A stretch of DNA of 64,000 nucleotides from Ctena decussata (taxonomy: Eukaryota > Mollusca > Bivalvia > Lucinida > Lucinidae). The translations under genes were made by a program, and so were the position numbers. Positions 59,710 to 64,000 of the stretch are shown here, in pieces. Location: the NCBI GenBank assembly GCA_963989385.1, contig OZ022510.1, forward strand, positions 1,054,501-1,118,500, given 5' to 3'. How positions within the stretch are numbered: position 1 is the first letter of the stretch; each line of letters begins with the position of its first letter. The notes beneath the pieces were generated by a model that was given only the letters and a program-made list of their open reading frames with translations, ran no database searches and was not told where the DNA came from.

Positions 59710-62060
59710 TCAGTTTCTTAGTGGCCGCAAAGTAAAGAGACTTCAAACCTGCTCCAAAATACGACTGCAGAAGATCTACTGAAAGCAGCGATGCATATCG
59801 GGCCATGACCTGTATTTCACGGTTGATTGAACAAAAGAAAAAAAATCACCTGTTGTGCTTACCTCAGTTTCTAAGTAACCGCAAAAGCTAGAATTTTCAA
59901 ACTTGCTCCATAGATACGTCTGGGGAAGATCTACTGAAAGCAGTGATGCATATCGGGCCATGACCTATATTTGACGGTTGATTGAACAAAAGAAAAAAAA
60001 ATCACCTGTTGCGTTGAGCTAAATTTATAAGTCACCGCAAGGGGCTAGAGTTTTCCAACTTGCTCCATAGATATGTCTAGGGAAGATCTACTGAAAACAA
60101 TGATGCATATCTGGCCTTGACATATATTTCAGGGTTGATTGAACATAAAAAAATATTCACCTGTTGCGTTTAGCTCAGTTTCTAAATAACCGCAAGGGCT
60201 AGAGTCTTCAAGCTTGTTCCATAGATACGACTGGGAAAGATCTACGGTAAGCAGAGACGCGTATGGGGCCATGACCCATATTTACCGATTGATTGAACAA
60301 AGAAAACTATTCATCCGTCGCGTTAACCTCAGCTCTAAGTAACCACAAGGGCTAGTGTCTTCAAACTTGCTCCATAGATTCGTCTAGGGAAGATCAACTG
60401 AAAGTGGAGACGCATATTGGGCCATGACATATACTGAGAGGCAAATGAAAGTATACACAATTTGAATGCATATATGTCACTCATTTCTCTTGGCTCAGGC
60501 CAGAAATTTTGCATTAATTATTATTACTCAATGTACATCAGTGTGATGTAGTAAAATTACTTATTTTAACGCTGAACGTACATGCCGGTTTTGCACTTTT
60601 GCCACGTGCAGCAAACATGGCAATACGAGTTTGCTGTAGATCTGTATTTGAAACTTCGGTTGTTTTTCTAAATAAACCACAACGCTTGTGTTTCATTTAC
60701 ATGATGACAATGTTCCCTATGGCTGACAGAAACCATACACGCAGAGGAAAAAAGTAGTCAGGGGCAATAAGAAAGTATACACCTCATCACCAATCAGTCG
60801 TGACTCTAGTGTATTCTATTAAGCCAGCCACGAACCGCTTTGAGCGGTCAGCCTGTTACAACTTCAGTTTGCGCCAAAAGCGTTGTCGTCATGTAAATGA
60901 AACGCATACACTGTGGTTTGTTCAGAAAAACAACCGAAAATGCAAACTCTGATCTTGCAGAATAATCCTATTGTTTACTATCATGCACATGCAAAAACGG
61001 CGAAACAAACAAGTACGTATAGTGTCGCTAGTCAAGCAAGTCATTTAGTAATCTTTTGTACTTTGAGGAAAGATACATCGTGTAAAATTTTAGACCTGAG
61101 CAAAATACCGGCATCTAAAAATGTATCCTTTCTTTTGGTTCTGCGTGTAAGAATCGTGCTTGTCACTGGGAGCATTTTCATCATGCAAATGAAATGCAAA
61201 CGTTGTGATTTATTTAAAAAAACAAACACATCAGAAATTCCAACTGCAGATTAATAGCAACTTCATATTGTCTTTTGCTGCACGCAGAAACATGCAAAAC
61301 CGCCATGTACGTACAGTGCCGCTAGTCAAGCGTTTCAAACAAAAGTTTTACTACACCACATTGGTCTACCTTGACTAAAAATAAATCATGCAGAATTTCA
61401 GACCTGAGCGGTGAAAAATAAGTAAAATATAGGCATTCAAAAAGTGTATACTTTCTTTTGCCTCTGAGTATATATTTCACGGTTGATTGAACGAAGAAAA
61501 AATAGTCACCTGTTGCGTTTAGCTCAGATTCTAAGTAACCGCAAGGGCTAGAGTCCTCAAACTTGCTCCATAGATACGTCTATGGAAGATCTATTGAAAG
61601 CAGCGATGCATATTGGGCAATGACCTATATTTCACGGTTGACTGAACATATATAAAATACTCACCTTTTGCGTTTAGCTAGTTTCGAAGTAACCACTAGG
61701 GCTAGAGTTTTCAAACTTGCTCCATCGTTACATCTGGGAAGATGTGCTGAAAGCAGCGATACATATCGTGCCAAAACCTATATTTCACTGGGGATTGAAC
61801 ACAGCAAAATATTTACCTGTTGCGTTTAGCTCTGTTTCTTAGTAACCGTAACGGCTGGAGTCTTCAAACTTACTCCATATATACATCTGGGGGAAGATCT
61901 ACTGAAATCAGCGACGAATTTTGGACCATGACCTATATTTCACGGTTGACTGAATATAGAAAAACTATTTATTTGTTGCGTCTATCTCAGTTTCTAAGTA
62001 ACCACCAGGGCTAGAGTCTTCAAACGTGCTCGATAGATACATCTAGGGAAGATCTACTGA
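59710..62060 (+). repeat. Roughly 155-bp tandem array, about nine units, split by an insertion
   Basis: Units carry TTTAGCTCAGTTTCTAAGTA, then AACTTGCTCCATAGATACGT and GAAGATCTACTGAAAGCAGC. Five lie left and four right of a 1,035-bp insertion. Confidence 0.85.
60434..61468. mobile_element. TA-flanked foldback element, 1,035 bp, inside the array
   Basis: CTGAGAGGCAAATGAAAGTA and TACTTTCTTTTGCCTCTGAG are its ends, with TA on each side. The arms of about 330 bp pair along most of their length (60434-60770 and 61110-61468). The right-arm sequence is also partly repeated at 60885-61140. The 113-codon frame at 60913-61254 is made of these arms. Confidence 0.8.
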
Positions 62061-63060
62061 AAGCAGCGATGCATATCGGGCCCTGAACTGTATTTATGGT
62101 CCAGTGATTTTACTTTATATCTCTAAAACTATTTGATATGTGAACATGGTTGCTTAGGATAATGACTCAGTATGACCACAAGGTTGAAACTCAAACTCAC
62201 AGCTGGTCACAGTGACCTGAATTTCATGGTCCATTGGGTTTGCCTTATATCTTGAAGACTATTTAGATGTTACATGATTGCATGGAATAATGACACAGTA
62301 TGACCCGATTTTGGAACTCAAACTAACAGATCACATTTGACCTATATTTCATGGTTCAGTGATTTTACCTTATATTTCGAAGACTATTTTATGAACGAAC
62401 ATGATTGCTTGGGATAATGTCTCAGTATGACCAAAATTTGACTTCAAATTAACAATAGGTCACGTTGACCTATATTTCATTGTTCAGAGATTTTGCTGTA
62501 ATGTGTATCTTGAAGACTATTTGATGTACGAGCATGATTGCTTGGGATTGTTGGATGTACGAACAAGATTGTTTGGGATAATGACTCAGTATCACCGGGT
62601 GTTTGCCCTGAAACTAAAACTAGATCACAGTGACCTATATTTCATGGTCCGGTGGTTTTGCATCATATTTTCTAACAATTAAACATGGATTTGCATTATA
62701 CTTGGGTTATGGGTGTGAGCTGACACTATGAGTGACCTCATACTAATTGTAGGTCAGTGTGACCTATATTTCGTGGTTCAGTGGTTGGTTTAAACATATT
62801 TTATTTCAAAATCAGACATACATGACAGTAACAATATTGTTATATATACATAAACATAATAGTATAAGAACGGAAGCAATGGCTTATATAGTTCCTCTCC
62901 TAAGTGGTTCAGTTATTAAGGCATATATGTCTAAAACAATTTCATTGATTTGTAATATAATTGGTATGATGGCACATTCAGATACAGTGACTGACTACAT
63001 GTTATTTCTTGGTGACTGTGACCTATATTTTACTGTTCATTGATATTGTTATATATCTTG
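62061..63060 (+). repeat. Roughly 115-bp tandem repeat array
   Basis: About eight diverged units carry GTGACCTATATTTCATGGTT, GATTTTACCTTATATC and TGCTTGGGATAATGACTCAG. It continues directly from the 155-bp array, with which it shares GACCTATATTTCA. Confidence 0.75.
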
Positions 63061-63473
63061 CAATCTTTAAGACGTTTGAATTATTCTTAGAAGAACTATT
63101 TATTTTGACACTGCAGTTGGCTTCACTTCGTTTGGCCGGTATTGTCCATATTAATCTTGCGCTTGTTCAAGTCAAGCTCCCGAAAATCCGCGCTTTATTG
63201 TCTTTTGACGATGCTTGTTACAATCGGCGGAAAATACTACATTTATTTTATGGACACTCAAATGACAATACAACTTTCAATAACTTACTTCCTGATTTTC
63301 TTTCGTTTTCAATATATTTTCCGCGTTTATCAGCCATTATAAATAGTTCGTGTGCTTAGGAGCTATTATGTGATAAGGGGTTTATAAGTTAAATTTCTTA
63401 AGAACAATAAAGTATGTATATTTGTCATTGTAAGCTTTTCGCAGTATCAAATTTTGAACGGACTACTTGACTG
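63061..63473. other. No clear feature
   Basis: AT-rich, and the 116-codon frame here has no recognisable domain. Confidence 0.4.
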
Positions 63474-63685
63474 AGCCGCGACACGACAAAACCAACAAAG
63501 TGGCATGTGTGCCCACTCATACTCACATCAGCCTGGGCATCTGTCGGCATGGGGGTAGCTTAGACCCTTAGCTAAGCTTTAAGTGTACAGTGAAGACTCT
63601 GATCAGACTGGGCGGATGCCCAGACTGATCTGAGTCTTCACCGGGCACCCATACCACTTTGTTGGTTTTGTCGTGTCGTGGCTCA
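63474..63685. mobile_element. Palindromic MITE, GAGCCGCGACACGAG family
   Basis: GAGCCGCGACACGACAAAAC pairs with GTTTTGTCGTGTCGTGGCTC. It is the cleanest pair of ends in the family. Confidence 0.85.
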
Positions 63686-63927
63686 TGTATACTTTAACCA
63701 AGAATGTCTCTTTATGATTAACCTTTTTGTAGCCTAAGAAAAACAGTCTAAGAAAAAGTATCTTAGTGCAAGTCATTTAAAAGAATTGATCTCTTTAGAC
63801 AATATGTTAGGAATTATCGTATTTCTGAGTTTGTTTCTGGTGGGACGCTGTGTAGTAATAGAAAGAAATGGTAACAGCCAATGTTTGACATCCGCAGGAA
63901 AGCCAGTAGACTGGTAAGCCAGTTTTT

Positions 63928-63934
63928 TTCTTCT

Positions 63935-63974
<40 letters not shown>

Positions 63975-63975
63975 G
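63928..63975 (+). repeat. TTTC microsatellite
   Basis: About 45 bp of CTTT repeat at the window edge. Confidence 0.95.
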
Positions 63976-64000
63976 AAAAAGTAAAAGAAATCACAGTTCA

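Noticed and set aside
60913..61254. 113-codon plus-strand reading frame
   Set aside because: It lies wholly within the inverted arms of a foldback element and shows no domain.

Overview
The window is AT-rich, repeat-dense eukaryotic nuclear DNA. It most likely comes from a bivalve mollusc. The reasons are several pearl/HINE-type elements (AACAAG start, core of tandem repeats, ACGG-like microsatellite, terminal GAGCC-TTC-GGCTC hairpin), tRNA-derived SINEs, many palindromic MITEs, LINE 3' fragments and short exons with GT-AG introns. There are no bacterial operons, rRNA genes or CRISPR arrays. The species cannot be fixed from the sequence alone.

One multi-exon gene dominates the minus strand. 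It starts with an ATG at 49141 and runs to about 10439. Exons 1-7 (49141 to 35470) encode a 322-residue lysine/alanine/glutamate-rich protein if exon 7 reads to its own stop. If exon 7 splices at 35503, four further small exons (14425-14279, 12714-12616, a 12-nt candidate at 11423-11412, and 10738-10439) extend the product to 497 residues. Most exons carry one degenerate repeat that opens with an EAK-x-LL-like motif, passes through an acidic/basic linker and closes with a TM-x-x-TAK-like motif, with phase-0 boundaries. I do not recognise the family. Basic NLS-like and AT-hook-like patches suggest a nuclear or chromatin protein, which is inference.

A second possible gene is a minus-strand first exon at 26982 that encodes a signal peptide and Cys residues. 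Its downstream exons were not found.

The rest is repeats. 0-10 kb holds a HINE-like element, a SINE, palindromic MITEs, a 1.4-kb foldback element and a C/G-rich TIR element. 12-18 kb holds short hairpins, a striking 1.45-kb minisatellite of a roughly 54-bp unit, and a LINE tail. 19.8-22.4 kb is one HINE-like element inserted into another. 28.3-31.6 kb is a three-layer nest: a MITE interrupted by a second MITE and by a 2,856-bp element with long TIRs and a perfect 9-bp target duplication, which is MULE-like. 35-49 kb holds the gene's 5' half, with introns packed with HINEs, SINEs and palindromes. 49.8-64 kb holds a TA-flanked 1,455-bp TIR element, LINE fragments including a recognisable reverse transcriptase piece, and long tandem-array elements, one of them split by a 1,035-bp foldback element.

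Exon calls rest on splice signals, phase and internal repeat homology seen by eye. No database search was possible.
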